Assembly: GCA_026874595.1 (NCBI GenBank)
Contig: CM049309.1
Location: forward strand, 67,622,926 to 67,686,925
Length of the DNA: 64,000 nucleotides
DNA from: Sipunculus nudus
Taxonomy: Eukaryota; Annelida; Sipuncula; Golfingiida; Sipunculidae
Reading direction: 5' to 3'
Part shown: positions 34,201-45,708 of the stretch, piece by piece
Position numbering within the stretch: position 1 is the first letter of the stretch
Layout: every line of letters starts with the position of its first letter
Made by a program: the position numbers and the translations under genes
The notes under the pieces: generated by a model
Database searches by the model: none
The model's input: only the letters and a program-made list of their open reading frames with translations
What the model was told of the DNA's origin: nothing

Positions 34201-34443
34201 ATATATAACAATTTTCAACCCCTTCTAAATAAATAAAAAATAAACCACTATATTTGACTCTTTTAATCCATCAGTCAGGTAATTTCATTTATCATTTACT
34301 CACATATTACATTACATTCCTTTATAATAGCCCAACATGTCCATGATATTCATAAGCTTTATCGACTCGATAGAGTATCACAGTGGAGAAACATTTATAG
34401 TACAATCACGATCAGCTGAGTGCCGTGACCCATGGTTCCCTTG
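31249..34443 (+). mobile_element. Helentron-like non-autonomous element, family D
   Basis: Begins after a T-run with a palindrome (AGCTCAGCTGACT, AGAA loop, GTCATCTGAGCT; 31249-31277), then CTATAGTCGTGG. Near the other end GATCAGCTGAGT (34411-34422) is the inverted match of the start, followed by a weakened hairpin and CCCTTG before TTTT. The internal sequence contains three copies of a roughly 680-bp repeat recognisable by GATGTCCCCAAAATCTCCTA (31374 and 32060) and by the (C)TATG(T/A)ACAT(G/A)CCA(G/A)A segment (31561, 32244, 33935). No replicase-helicase is encoded. Confidence 0.7.
33312..33437 (+). repeat. Two-copy 69-bp tandem repeat inside element D
   Basis: TGATTGCAACTTTTGCAACA starts at 33321 and 33390. 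The unit continues with ATTCTAATATTTTAACTTAT. Confidence 0.9.
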
Positions 34444-34496
34444 TTTTAGATCATAACTAAATGAATTTCAAACAATAATGGCTGGAGAACATATTA

Positions 34497-34504
34497 CAGT
34501 GCGC
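34497..34504. repeat. Left 8-bp target duplication CAGTGCGC
   Basis: Matches CAGTGCAC at 35391-35398 in 7 of 8 positions. Confidence 0.7.
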
Positions 34505-35390
34505 TAGTGTTGGAATGATATGAGTTTTTGATATCATGATAATTATTCCAATTTTATCGCAATATACTGTGATATCGCAATGATATGAATAATTTATAAA
34601 TGCATTAATAAGCCATCAAAAATGATATTAATAAGAACCATCTTTAAAGTCTTGACTTTATACAAGGGGTTAACTTTTTATATCATTTATACCCAATGTG
34701 CCAGTACCACAGACTGACTCATTAAGTGATGTAAGTTGCATGAAGGCCCTGCGGGTGTGAGAACTAGGCACAGGAAGTCCTGCCCCAATCATCAAATTAC
34801 GCTTGTCAGAACTTTCAACCATGTTTCCTATAGCTACATAAAAGCTTGAGAATACCGGCAAATTTTTCGGAGAGCGTGTCATACCCATCATGGCTAAATA
34901 TTCCAACCCAATTTTATATAGCAAAAATATGCAACCGTAAGGAATATTTGATTCAGTGGTGACACATTTATGTTGACATTTTCATTCCATGCAATAAAAG
35001 CATAAATAAGTTTATTTATAGCTCTTTCTTTATAATGTTATTTTCTCCTGGAATTTTCCAGCTTTTGTCCAATCATCCTGCTCCTTCCGGATATTCCCCA
35101 CTTATTCCGAAGTCTGTGACCACACAGTTCTACCCACATGAAGGTATTCAAATACATGTGGTTTATAAAAATTAATGTGATTCTTGAAAATAAATTTATT
35201 TTAAACATGGACAGACTCTTATGATGCCAGTTTTCTCAGAAAATACGCTTCAAGGGCTTGCTTGTGAACCAAAATAATGAACAAAAATTGATATTATAAT
35301 ATCACGATAATAGGAAAGTTAACAGTATGATAACAGTAGCTCTGTCAGATATCTTAATAATACTGTATACCAGTAACCATCCCAATCCTG
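34505..35390. mobile_element. 886-bp non-autonomous hAT element
   Basis: The left end TAGTGTTGGAATGAT pairs imperfectly with the right end ACCATCCCAATCCTG, and the 8-bp flanks match but for one base. The left terminus fits the hAT pattern YARNG. Subterminal AT-rich palindromes (ATATCATGATAATT, GTGATATCGCAATGAT) are typical of such elements. An 84-codon minus-strand frame at 34670-34924 has no recognisable transposase feature. Confidence 0.72.
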
Positions 35391-35398
35391 CAGTGCAC
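35391..35398. repeat. Right 8-bp target duplication CAGTGCAC
   Basis: Partner of 34497-34504. Confidence 0.7.
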
Positions 35399-36235
35399 AT
35401 GGTCTCGCTTTGAGTGACCACCCTCTCCAGGAGAATTGTCAGTCATAGTAGGTGGTTATATGATCAAGGGACCTGAAAATGTGATGTACAACTTTAGGCA
35501 ACAGTGTTTGACAAATTATAAATTGGAGTATATTCAAAATTATATCCTGGATGAAAAGCTTATGTATATAAGCTTATATATATAATGTCGATCTAGATAT
35601 TGTCTTATGCTGTAGCTAAGTATAGACTTTAGAAAAAATATGTTTTATTTATACATTTGATAGAAACCTTTAGATTAAGACTGGTGGTTTAAAGGCAGCT
35701 TGGACCTTCAAATTGCTGTTTTCATGCTCAGCTTAATCTGAAAACACAAATACTGAAATGGCAGACTTGTTAATATTATACTATCAATAATTCACCGGTT
35801 CCTGATTAATTATATGCTGGCCTGCAGTCTGTGGCTATAGAGTATTCATGAGAACTTGACTTAAAAATGTTCATGCCTTTTGCCTGCGAGTCTCAGATAT
35901 TTTAAATCCTTGTCTAAGTGTCTTGATAGTGAAGCAGGACTCGTGTGTGAGTTGATTCTTTGATACACACACTACATTAATACCAGTGATCCCTCTTAAC
36001 AGTGTTATAAATATCTTTGATTATTTCGATCAGACTTGTAAGATTACCTGCTGGCCTATGTACATGTGTACAGATTTTGTTGGTGAGCATACTTTATTTC
36101 AAGGAGACACCACTTCTAGAGGGCCCCGTGATACAAGTCGATCCTCACGTTCACAGCTTCAAGGTATTTGATCTCTCCAAGCATAATCCCACTTATCCCA
36201 GCATGCCTCATTAAGCTGTGACAAGTCTACCAATC
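35399..36235. other. Intron-like spacer, nothing recognised
   Basis: No exon or repeat recognised. Confidence 0.4.
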
Positions 36236-36500
36236 ACCAGCTTCTGTTTGGGGATAGAGCACAGGCCTCAGACCCGGTAGATCACGAGTTTGATACTCAG
36301 CCGAAAAATAATCAGTTTTTTTTTTTTCAGGGTTTACCACCATCCAGGGTGAGCGCTCTGTAGGCTTATTGGGTAGACTGTGCCGAGCCGTCGGGTTTCA
36401 CTCACAAATGCGTATGCCTTTCAGGGGTTCTTCTGTGTTATAACCCAGCAGTGCGGATGAAACACACCCAGGACCCTCAGGAGTGGTACACTTAGCCTAC
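36236..36500 (+). mobile_element. Possible tRNA-derived SINE
   Basis: GGGATAGAGCACAGGCCTCA resembles an A-box region of a tRNA-like head. About 30 bp later GAGTTTGATACTC resembles a B box, with one change from GAGTTCGATACTC. A T-run and a GC-rich body follow. It does not fold into a full tRNA by eye, so a SINE head is more likely than a gene. The 3' end is not defined. Confidence 0.4.
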
Positions 36501-36629
36501 TTGATGCTAGGATTATCACATGTAAACCCCTTTAACAAAGTCTTAATTTTCCTGTGTAAAAATTGTCTCATACAGTTGTGTCAAGATTATGGTTAATATG
36601 ATTTTAGCATGGTCCCACTTTCCCCGCCC

Positions 36630-37285
36630 ACACTGCAAAAAGTCTTGTGAGGAAGGTAACTTGCAAAATATTTCACTGATCTTCATATGACTTGACTTGT
36701 GAATAGGTATCGATGAGAGGAGGAAGCTTATTTAAAATGGGGCCATGGCCTTTACTAGGGGAGTGACCTTGACCATGAATAGGTCCATTTTTTATGAAAA
36801 TCTCACAAAAACTTAAATACCTTAAAAAAATGCATTGATTGGTCCAAAATTAAGTTGACCAAAGATCTTTGATAGTTTGTCTTTTATGGAAGCCTGGTGC
36901 TGCCACCTATTATCTTTCCTTGTTTTGAACCTTTTAATTCCCCATCATTCCTACTTTTGAACCACTCAATATTTTTCCATGAAAGTTGCTATGCAAATTG
37001 TTTCTACCAAAATCTCAGAAGATTTTGAAAACCAGTAACTTTGACCTTCATCTTCAAGGTCAAATCCTGTGAATTCTAGGATTTTTGTGAACCCAACAAT
37101 TTTTGAAGAAATCCATATATTGTTCCTAAAATTTGGAGATCTGGGGGTGGGGGGTACAAAAGGAAAGGGAGACATATATCTGAAAATCATTCTTGTTGTA
37201 AAATTGATATATAGCAAAATTTTCTTCACTGTCCCTAAGTGTGTGAGCTCAGCTAATTCTCGACAGACTCTTAAGGGCTAGTCAG
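36630..37285 (+). mobile_element. Diverged fragment related to Helentron-like family C
   Basis: It shares GAGAGGAGGAAGC(T/C)TATTTAAAAT, GGAGTGACCTTGACC(A)TGAATAGGTCC, CTTAAATA and a GATCTT(T/G)GATAG segment with 43430-43630 and 58150-58340. The family C termini are not recognisable, so the borders are approximate. Confidence 0.5.
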
Positions 37286-40147
37286 CTTTAAATATCTCAC
37301 CTGTAGATTTAACCTTGGCTTGTCATTCAGAGTTAGTGAGCCAGTCCATCTCTCAGTAACTTCCCTAGCAGATGTTGTATAGGTTCTTGCAAACCTTTGG
37401 CTTTGAAGGTACAGGTGTACAGAGTTGTATTTAAGAAAAAAGACAAATGTGTGCCAATTCCACTAAAAGTCATGCTGATCATGCTGGAATATTGAAGCTA
37501 TTTTAAGTTGATGATCTTAAAGGTTGATGAACACTGCATGCTTCAGCCAAGTTTAAGGTCCACTCCTGTCTTAACTGTTGCTGTTACAAAGCATCCAATT
37601 TATACTGGGGGTTATTAAATATTAAAATTCAATCAGGTGTGCAGTAAAAGATTAATTTCAACTTTTGTTTTCACAGTCATTTTTGAATTTACAGTCTTTT
37701 TCCTGTCCTGTTTTTATCTGCAGTTAATATAACTCTTATCTCATACTCTAGGTCAAATAAACAAAGCAAGTTTCTTAGCAGGGGCTTAAAAACTGAAGTT
37801 TAACAAGGCAAGTCCTCTTATATCCTATATAAGTACAGTGATGGCTAAGATTTAAATATTACTTGGTCTACATATATGCTTAGATAAAACATGTTTTTCT
37901 TAGCATTATCTATGAAGAAATATTTCAGTAGCTATTGTAATTGTTGCACTTACAAAATATTATGAATGTTTAAAATATTCAATTGAGAATCAAATCAGAA
38001 CTGATTCGATAATCTACCTGAATTGAAGACCCCTAAGCAAATCACAGGCCTAGTCTTATTGCAACAATGGCAGGTTGAAAGTTTCAGGTTAAAATAATAC
38101 AGACCAGAAGTTGTACATGAAACGTGGATGGTAAATCCTATAAGTGTGTTATAAAAAATTTACTTTATTTTGATCTGGCCTAAATATATATAAGATTATA
38201 CATAATAATGTATTTTCCCCTTTATGTATGTGTAGCCTTGAAAGTGGAATATTTTCCTAACAAATTTTCATAAATAACATATCGTCAAAGCTTGTATAAG
38301 ACTATACACCTGTTGGAATCAGTTGTTGGTGTTTGGCACAGTGTTTTTCAGGCAGACCTTGGCAGTCAGCAACATCTTTTTAATATGCTCCAAGCATATA
38401 TAACTCTGACAACAGGATGGGGAACAGAGTTGGAAAAAAAAACAACAAGCAGACGTGGCTTGCATTACATATGAAGATAAAGATGGTTGCTGAGATGAAG
38501 AATAGCTAAACAAGGTCCGAAAATGTGTGTATAATATATGTAAAATTTATATAATACTTTTAAAAACAGAGAGGATTTAATGAGACCAATCTCATGATTA
38601 ATCTCATACTATTTTCGGTGCAGTAAAATCTGTATATAAATAAAATATTTGGTATTAAAGGGTTCTTAATAGAGGGCAAATGCCTCTTCTGAGGCTTAGT
38701 AATTAGACGCATGAAAAGAAACTAAAAAAAGGGAATATGAATGAAGGTGCGGTCATCCTTGGAGCATTCTTCTGGCTTTTACCTGGAAGATGAGGGTGTA
38801 AGGGCCAACCAGTGGGCCCTGCAGATAGGATATCTACCTTGAAAATGGCCTTGGAGTACTTTCCTGTCATATTTATGTACCCTTATCAAACCCTGACCTT
38901 GCAAAAATTGCTTAAAATATCAAAACCATTCACAAGGGCTTCAATTTTTGCCTGCAGACTGAGGCTCAAATGTCACATATTGTATGGGTGACCAAGGGTA
39001 TACCACTGGTTTGTATAATTACTAGTATTGTTTAATGGTATTCCCCTACCTTATGGTTTGTTATATTATCCTCACTAAAGAGGTTGTTTAACTGTTATCC
39101 AGAACATCTTTCCTATATTTTTAATATCATTGTTGTGACGTATAATAGCTATTACTGTACGTCATCCTCTTGCATTAAGTTTATAATATTGACCTACTGT
39201 AGAAGGGTTGTTTAACCAATGTCATAACTGACAATGACACCTGTTTGTACAGGCAGAGCATTGAGCAAGGTGGACCTTAACTGATGCTGAACCTTTATGT
39301 TAGGGTTATCTCTACTTGAGGTACCTTGCACTATTATTTCTTACAGCACCAGTTCGTGTTGTACAGCTCTGTAGGGGAGAATCTACATGCCAACAAAATG
39401 CAGGAGCTGTGCTAGGAATGGCCCAGTCAGTAAGTGCACTGCACTCATGTCTTGCTTAGGTTACCAATGTGGCCTTGCGGAATGACGCACAAGGCTTTGC
39501 TTTCTTCTCTTAGTTTATATTGTCTTCAGCTGTCACTCAAATCTCTCATTTACAGAATAGGCCCTGCAGCATTCATCAAGTGATTGAGATGCTCAGTTGT
39601 TGAAAGCAGTGATTACTAGTGTAGACATTTGTTCAGTGGAGGAATGTTAATTTGCAGCAGAAGGCTTTCCTGAATTCCTGGCTGGCTGGCATTGCAGTAC
39701 TCATAATTATGTTAAGTGTCTCAGATCTTAAACTTTTGTTTTAACTTTATATAAGGTTAAAGTTAAAATTCCTCAACTCTTCATATATTGTCTTTGATTA
39801 AGAGATTTTGCAAGACTTGAAAATTTTGATGTGCTTTCGACTAAAAGTAAGGTTCTGTGCAATGACACAAAATATTTGAAATGATGAGCATCTTATCATA
39901 GCATACCATACTTATTAAAGTATAATGGAAAATATATACTTATTTGATTCCGTTATATATTTCTTTAATGATAAGCTTTTGATATAAACATATATATATT
40001 TATATATATATATATATGAAAATTCCAAGCATCTCAATAACTTGTTTTCCCAGACACTTTAGACAGGCTAGTGATTATATATGTTACACTGGATTGCTTA
40101 ACTGGCAACCCCTGGGATAACCATCGGGAACTTATCATTATGGTTAG
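37286..40147. other. Intron-like sequence, no exon recognised
   Basis: AT-rich. A short (TA)n tract lies near 39990-40016. A GC-richer patch at 39340-39490 starts after a TTATTTCTTACAG acceptor-like sequence but has no sustained reading frame or donor that I can support. Confidence 0.4.
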
Positions 40148-40150
40148 TTA
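40148..40150. repeat. Left 3-bp target duplication TTA
   Basis: TTA also follows the right end at 40453-40455. Confidence 0.7.
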
Positions 40151-40452
40151 GGCCAAAACAAAAAAAAAAGTATGGTTCTCAGGCACTTTTTTTCAGGAAC
40201 CAGTGCGGGCGGGCGATATTTCATTTTACCTTTTTTTGTATGTTTGATAAAATGTCCTATGATCAGAAAAAAGCATAAAAATAACTGAATTGTTTTGCAA
40301 ACAGACAACAGTTCTACATAACAAAGGAAATCTTATCAAAATTGTATTATTTTATCTTCTTGGAAGATGAAATCAAAATAAAAAATTTTGATGCGGGGGG
40401 TGAAAATTGACGCAGGCGGTGCCTGAGAACCATACCTTTTATTTTTTTGGCC
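40151..40452. mobile_element. 302-bp Harbinger-like MITE
   Basis: Long terminal inverted repeats: GGCC, an A-run, GTATGGTTCTCAGGCAC at the left and GTGCCTGAGAACCATAC, a T-rich run, GGCC at the right (40419-40452). A TTA trinucleotide flanks each side, the duplication type of PIF/Harbinger elements. No coding capacity. Confidence 0.85.
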
Positions 40453-40455
40453 TTA
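40453..40455. repeat. Right 3-bp target duplication TTA
   Basis: Partner of 40148-40150. Confidence 0.7.
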
Positions 40456-40566
40456 CTCTAGGGAAATAGTTTGACAAGAAAAATCCTGTACATTGCAAAG
40501 AACTGGAAGAGACATACTAAAGTTGGCTTTATATTTCAGGGTTTTAAATAATGTTTCATGATTTTT

Positions 40567-41987
40567 ATGCCCCCGCCACAAAGTGGCCGGGGCATATAGT
40601 TTTACCCATGTCCGTCATTTCGTCCTTCCATCATTCCGAAATAAAACAATTGTACAGACTTTTTTTCGCAATGCCTGTAGATATTGGCCTGATTTTTGGT
40701 GTGTGGGCAGATAATGACCAGTTACAGATCGAGTTCGTGTTTTGTCCTGGTTGATCTAATTTTGACCGTTTTACGGCTCCTTAACTTAGAAAATTTCATG
40801 AAAAATATAAATTTTCATGACAAATACACATGTACGGACATTTTTTTCGCAATGCCTGCAGATATTGGCCTGATTTTTGGTGTGTGAGCAGATAATGACC
40901 AGTTACAGATCAAGTTCGCGTTTCGTCCCAGTTGACCTATTTTTGTACGTTTTACGGCTCCTTAACTTAGAAAATTTCATGAAAAATATAAATTTTCATG
41001 ACAAATACACATGTACCGACTTTTTTTCCCAATACCTACAAATATTGGCCTGATTTTTGGTGTATGGGCAGATAATGACCAGTTACAGATCAAGTTGGCG
41101 TTTCGTCCCAGTTGACCTATTTTTGTACGTTTTACGGCTCCTTAACTTAGAAAATTTCATGAAAAATATAAATTTTCATGACAAATACACATGTACCGAC
41201 TTTTTTTCCCAATACCTACAAATATTGGCCTGATTTTTGGTGTGTGGGCAGATAATGACCAGTTACAGATCAAGTTCACGTTTCCTTCATGTTGACCTAT
41301 TTTTGTACGTTTTACGGCTCCTTAACTTAGAAAATTTCATGAAAAATATAAATTTTCATGACAAATACACATGTACAGACTTTTTTTCGCAGTGCCTGCA
41401 GATATTGGCCTGATTTTTGGTGTGTGGGCAGATAATGACCAGTTACAGATCAAGTTCGCATTTCGTCCATGTTGACCTACTTTTGACCGTTTTACGGCTC
41501 CTTAATTTAGAAAATTTCATGAAAAATATAAATTTCCATGACAAATACACATGTACGGACTTTTTTTCGCAATGCCTGCAGATATTGGCCTGATTTTTGG
41601 TGTGTGGGCAGATATTGACCAGTTACAAATATTGGCCTTTTTGGTGTGTGGGCAGATAATGACCAGTTACAGATCAAGTTCTTGTTTTGTTTCAGTTGAC
41701 CTACTTTTGACCATTTGACTGCTCCTGAATGTAGAAAGTTTCATGAAAAATATAAATTTTCATGACAAATACACATGTAAGGACTTTTTTTTGCAATGCC
41801 TGCAGATATTGGCCTGACTTTTGGTGTGTGGGCAGATATTGACCAGTTTCAGTTTGAGTTTGCATTTCGTTCCAGTTGATCTACTTTTGACCATATATGA
41901 CACCTTAACTTAAAAAATTTGTCAAAATTTAACAAATGTTTCTTCTTGCCCCAGGCGGGGGCATTTGTGTCGTTCCGACACATGTAG
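40567..41987 (+). mobile_element. Helentron-like non-autonomous element, family B
   Basis: Starts after TT with ATGCCCCCGCC, which folds back on GTGGCCGGGGCAT (40567-40595), then ATAGTTTTACC. Near the end GGCGGGGGCAT (41954-41964) is the exact inverted copy of the first 11 bases. A hairpin TGTGTCG-TTC-CGACACA (41966-41982) follows and the element ends TGTAG before TT. The middle is a 180-bp tandem array. No coding capacity. Confidence 0.82.
40655..41930 (+). repeat. 180-bp tandem array within family B element
   Basis: ATATTGGCCTGATTTTTGGT recurs at about 40681, 40862, 41042, 41222, 41402 and 41582, with a diverged copy near 41808 and an extra partial copy at 41627. The units carry GCAATGCCTGCAGATATTGG and ACGGCTCCTTAACTTAG. 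Confidence 0.95.
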
Positions 41988-43400
41988 TTGTATATTTATT
42001 TATTTCACAAGATTTAATGATGTTAGACATGAAATATATAGTAGTTAAGAAATCTGACCAATCAACTTTCCAGTGTTGAAGCACACGAAAAACAGTCTAC
42101 AAGTATATAAAGAAAGGTGCACTTTTCAAACACTTTCATTTTCATGATTATTAAAACCTCAAATTTGAAACCACCACAAATATGTCATTAATTAATATAT
42201 ATAACAGTCCAGCCAAGTATCTGCAACATAACCTGCGTGACAATTATTTGAAAATAAAACAGATATTTATTTATGAAATATAAATGGTTTTAAGACTGTT
42301 AAAAAACTTGTTGAATCACTGTGTTCATCATCACTTCTGCTTTATCAGTATGTGCTAACAATGGTATTTGTTATTCATTGCCATTCACAAGATACACCAA
42401 CTATTTGTTACTGGGTTTCTAGTGCTTGCAGTGGGAGGTTCTAATCTTACAGGGAAGCCAGGGGGATACAATTATTCAACGTAAATTTTCATGTATTGAT
42501 TCTGATGCTAGCTAGCCTTGATACATGAAACGTGAGAGATTAGGCACAAGTCAGAAATACGGCATAGAAGGCCCCAGTCTTTTGACGTACTGGCTCCACT
42601 GTGCATCTTGTTTGCCCTCATGGGACATCTTATGAATATCCAAACTGCTGCCACTGGATGAATGAATGTAATGCTTCCAGCAAAGTCTCTGGAAACGAAT
42701 CCCACAGATATGCCGCAGTGGATGCTGGATTAACATTTTCCCCAAACTTGCATCAGTTGTATTTTAAAGCATACTTAGGTTATTTTTTCATCGCAGACAT
42801 ATCTATGAATTGATCATCAGCACCTGTTTAATATATTCGTTATTTTATAATGCAATTTATTTTATGTGCTTACTGATGGATAGCTCGATTAAACTTGTAT
42901 TCAGAAGCAATTCAGTCTCTGTGTACATGAAAACTTTATATAGATACCTGTAGTTATATCTTTGAGATGTTTAAGTTCATTACCAGTATAAACCTGATAA
43001 AAAAACAGTTGAATATTGATTACAATGCTTCTCTTTATAGAAAAAAATGAAAATTTTCACTGAATTAACTTAAATGCAAATTTATGCAGCATTAACCATT
43101 TGTCGAAATTCTGCTTGTGTTGGATGTGTAGTTTTAGTGTAAAAGGTATTACATAATAAACTTTTCTTAATTGTTTGTTTAAACTGCACATATTCCAGAA
43201 ATGAAACAAAAGTAGACATCAGTGGATGGAGACTATGCACATGCAGGATTAATACACAACACTCATCTGATTCAAAATAAACTCTCATGAATCAGTTCAG
43301 TAGGTACCAGCAATTGTAATCAGCCTGATGAATTTAAATTTGACCTGTATTTGGTGAACAGTACCAGACGCATAACCTTTTGTTTAGTTTGTATTTAATT
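41988..43400. other. Intron-like spacer, nothing recognised
   Basis: No exon recognised; AT-rich. Confidence 0.4.
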
Positions 43401-45704
43401 GCCTCCCCAGACAAAGTCAGGATACTATGGTTTCACGATAGGTAAGGGGATGGAGCCTATGTAAAATGGGGTCATGACCTATGCTAGGAGAGTAACCTTG
43501 ACCTTGAATAGGTCCATTTTTGCTGAAAATAACACAAATTCTTAAATATCTCAAGTAAGCTTGCATGGACTGGTCCAAAAATCAAGGTGACCGAAGATCT
43601 TGGATAGCCTTGTGATGATATACTGAAAACTGGTGGCACAACCTACTATCCTTTTCTTGTTTTTACGCCTTTTAATACCCCCATAATTGCCACTTGACAG
43701 TACTGTAAGCATTATAAGTCAAAAACTAATGGACAGATTTCTTTCATATTATGCACATGTAGAGAGATGGGTTATGGGATGTGGTCTATTTACATTTGGG
43801 TCATGACCTTTACCATGAGAGTGGCCTTGACCTTTTATGTGTCCATATTTGGTGAAAATCACACACCTCTTATGATATCTCCAGTATTGATAGCCATATG
43901 GATTTCAAATGTGACTTATGTATGGCCCACCACTAAAGTAAGAACCCTATAGGTTCTAGAGTCATGAGGTCAAAGGTCAAGGTCACAGGACACATCTTTA
44001 AAAAGATTGTGGATGCATTTTCAGCCAAACATTTCATTTCAGACCTTTCATCTTGCACATATAGTTCATCTGCCAATAGAGGAAGACCCCTATCAATTTT
44101 GAGGTCACAAGGTCAAAGGTGAAGGTCACAGGAGCCATCTGTCCAATAATTAGTTTCTGGATGAAAATTCCTGCTTTTATTGATGTATGGATTTCAAACT
44201 TGACTTGTACATGACCCATTGGAAAAGCAAGACCCAAATTGATTTTGGGGTCATGAGGTCAAAGGTCAAGGTAACAGGACACATCTTTAAAAAGATTGTG
44301 GATGCATTTTCAGCCAAACAAACAATCTCAGATCTTTCATCTTGCACATATAGTTCACCTGCCTAGAGTGGAAGACCCCTATCAATTTTGAGGTCACAAG
44401 GTCAAAGGTGAAGGTCACAGGAGCCATCTGTCCAAAAATTAGTTTCTGGATGATAATTCCTGCTTTTATTGATGTATGGATTAAAAACTTGACTTGTTTA
44501 TGTTTCATTGGAAAAGCAAGACCAGAATTGGTTTTGGGGTCATGAGGTCAAAGGTCAAGGTCACAGGACACATCTTTAAAAAGATGTGGATGCATTTTCA
44601 GCCAAACATTTCATCTCAGATCTTTCATCTTGCACATATAGTTCACTTGCCAAGAGAGGAAGAACCCTATCAGTTTTGAGGTCACAAGGTCAAAGGTGAA
44701 GGTCACAGGATCCATCTGTCCAAAAATTAGTTTCTGAATGATAATTTCTGCTTTTATTGATGTATAGATTTCAATCTAGACTTGTATATGTCCCATTGGA
44801 AAAGCAAGACCCAAATTGATTTTGGGGTCATGAGGTCAAAGGTCAAGGTCATAGGGCACTTCTTTAAAAAGATTTATGGATGCATTTTCAGCCAAACATT
44901 TCATCTCAGACATTTCATCTTGCACATACAGTTCCCCTGCCAACAGAGGAAGACGCCGGTCAATTGTGAGGTCACAAGGTCAAAGGTGAAGGTCACAGGA
45001 GCCATCTGTCCAAAAATTAGTTCCCGAGATGATAATTCAAGCTTGGATTAATATATGGATTTCAAACCTGACTTATATATGGCCCATCAATAAATCTAGA
45101 CCTCTATTTATTTATATATAAAAGTGGATGATCAATATCAATTTGGGGTCACAAGGTCATAAGCCAAGGCCACAGGAGCCATCTGTCAAAAAATTAGTTC
45201 CTGGATGATAATTCCTGCTTTTATTGATGTATAGATTTCAAACTTGACTTATATATGTCCTATTGAAAAAGCAAGACCCCAATTGATTTTGGGGTCATGA
45301 GGTTAAAGGTCAAGGTCACAGGACACATCTTTAAAAAGATTGTGGATGCATTTTCAGCCAGACATTTCATCTCAGACCTTTCATCTTGCACATATAGTTC
45401 ACCTGCCAAGAGAGGAAGACCCCTATCAATTTTGGGGTCACCAGGTCAAAGGTCAAGGCCACAGGAGCCATCTGTCAAAAAATTTGTTTCCAGATGATAA
45501 TTCCTGCTTTTATAAGGTATAGATTTCAAACTTGACTTATATATGTCCCATTGAAAAAGCAAGACCCCAATTGATAGATGGAAGAAACAATAATTGCTTG
45601 CCAAGTGTCAGCATATGCTGCTAAAAATGGAAGCCGATTCTTAAAGGGGGGGGGGCGTACATTGTCTGGGGATACTGTGGCACCTGCGGTGCCAAGAAAT
45701 GTCT
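43401..45704 (+). mobile_element. Helentron-like non-autonomous element, family C (copy C1)
   Basis: The degenerate start CCTCCCCAGACAAAGTCAGG is followed by ATACTATGG. The end has GTCTGGGGATAC (45664-45675), the inverted match of the family start, then a hairpin GGCACC-TGC-GGTGCC (45679-45693) and AAGAAATGTCT, 11 nt to the proposed end. The central part is an array of 289-bp units rich in AGGTCA half-sites. A G-run and TCTTAAAGGGG precede the end, as in copy C2. No coding capacity. Confidence 0.8.
43960..45560 (+). repeat. About 289-bp tandem array with AGGTCA direct repeats in C1
   Basis: AGGTCAAAGGTCAAGGTCA starts at 43967, 44545 and, with a changed base, 44256, 44833 and 45300. A second cluster, AGGTCACAAGGTCAAAGGTG, starts at 44102, 44391, 44679 and 44969. 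The unit also contains ACATCTTTAAAAAGATTGTG and GCATTTTCAGCCAAACATTT. The spacing is 288-289 bp except for one irregular step. Confidence 0.93.
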
Positions 45705-45708
45705 TGTT

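Noticed and set aside
34670-34924. Transposase fragment in the 886-bp hAT element
   Set aside because: The 84-codon minus-strand frame shows no BED finger, RNase H-like or dimerisation motif of hAT transposases.
36236-36310. Functional tRNA gene
   Set aside because: A- and B-box-like motifs exist, but a complete cloverleaf could not be drawn; a tRNA-derived SINE head is more likely.
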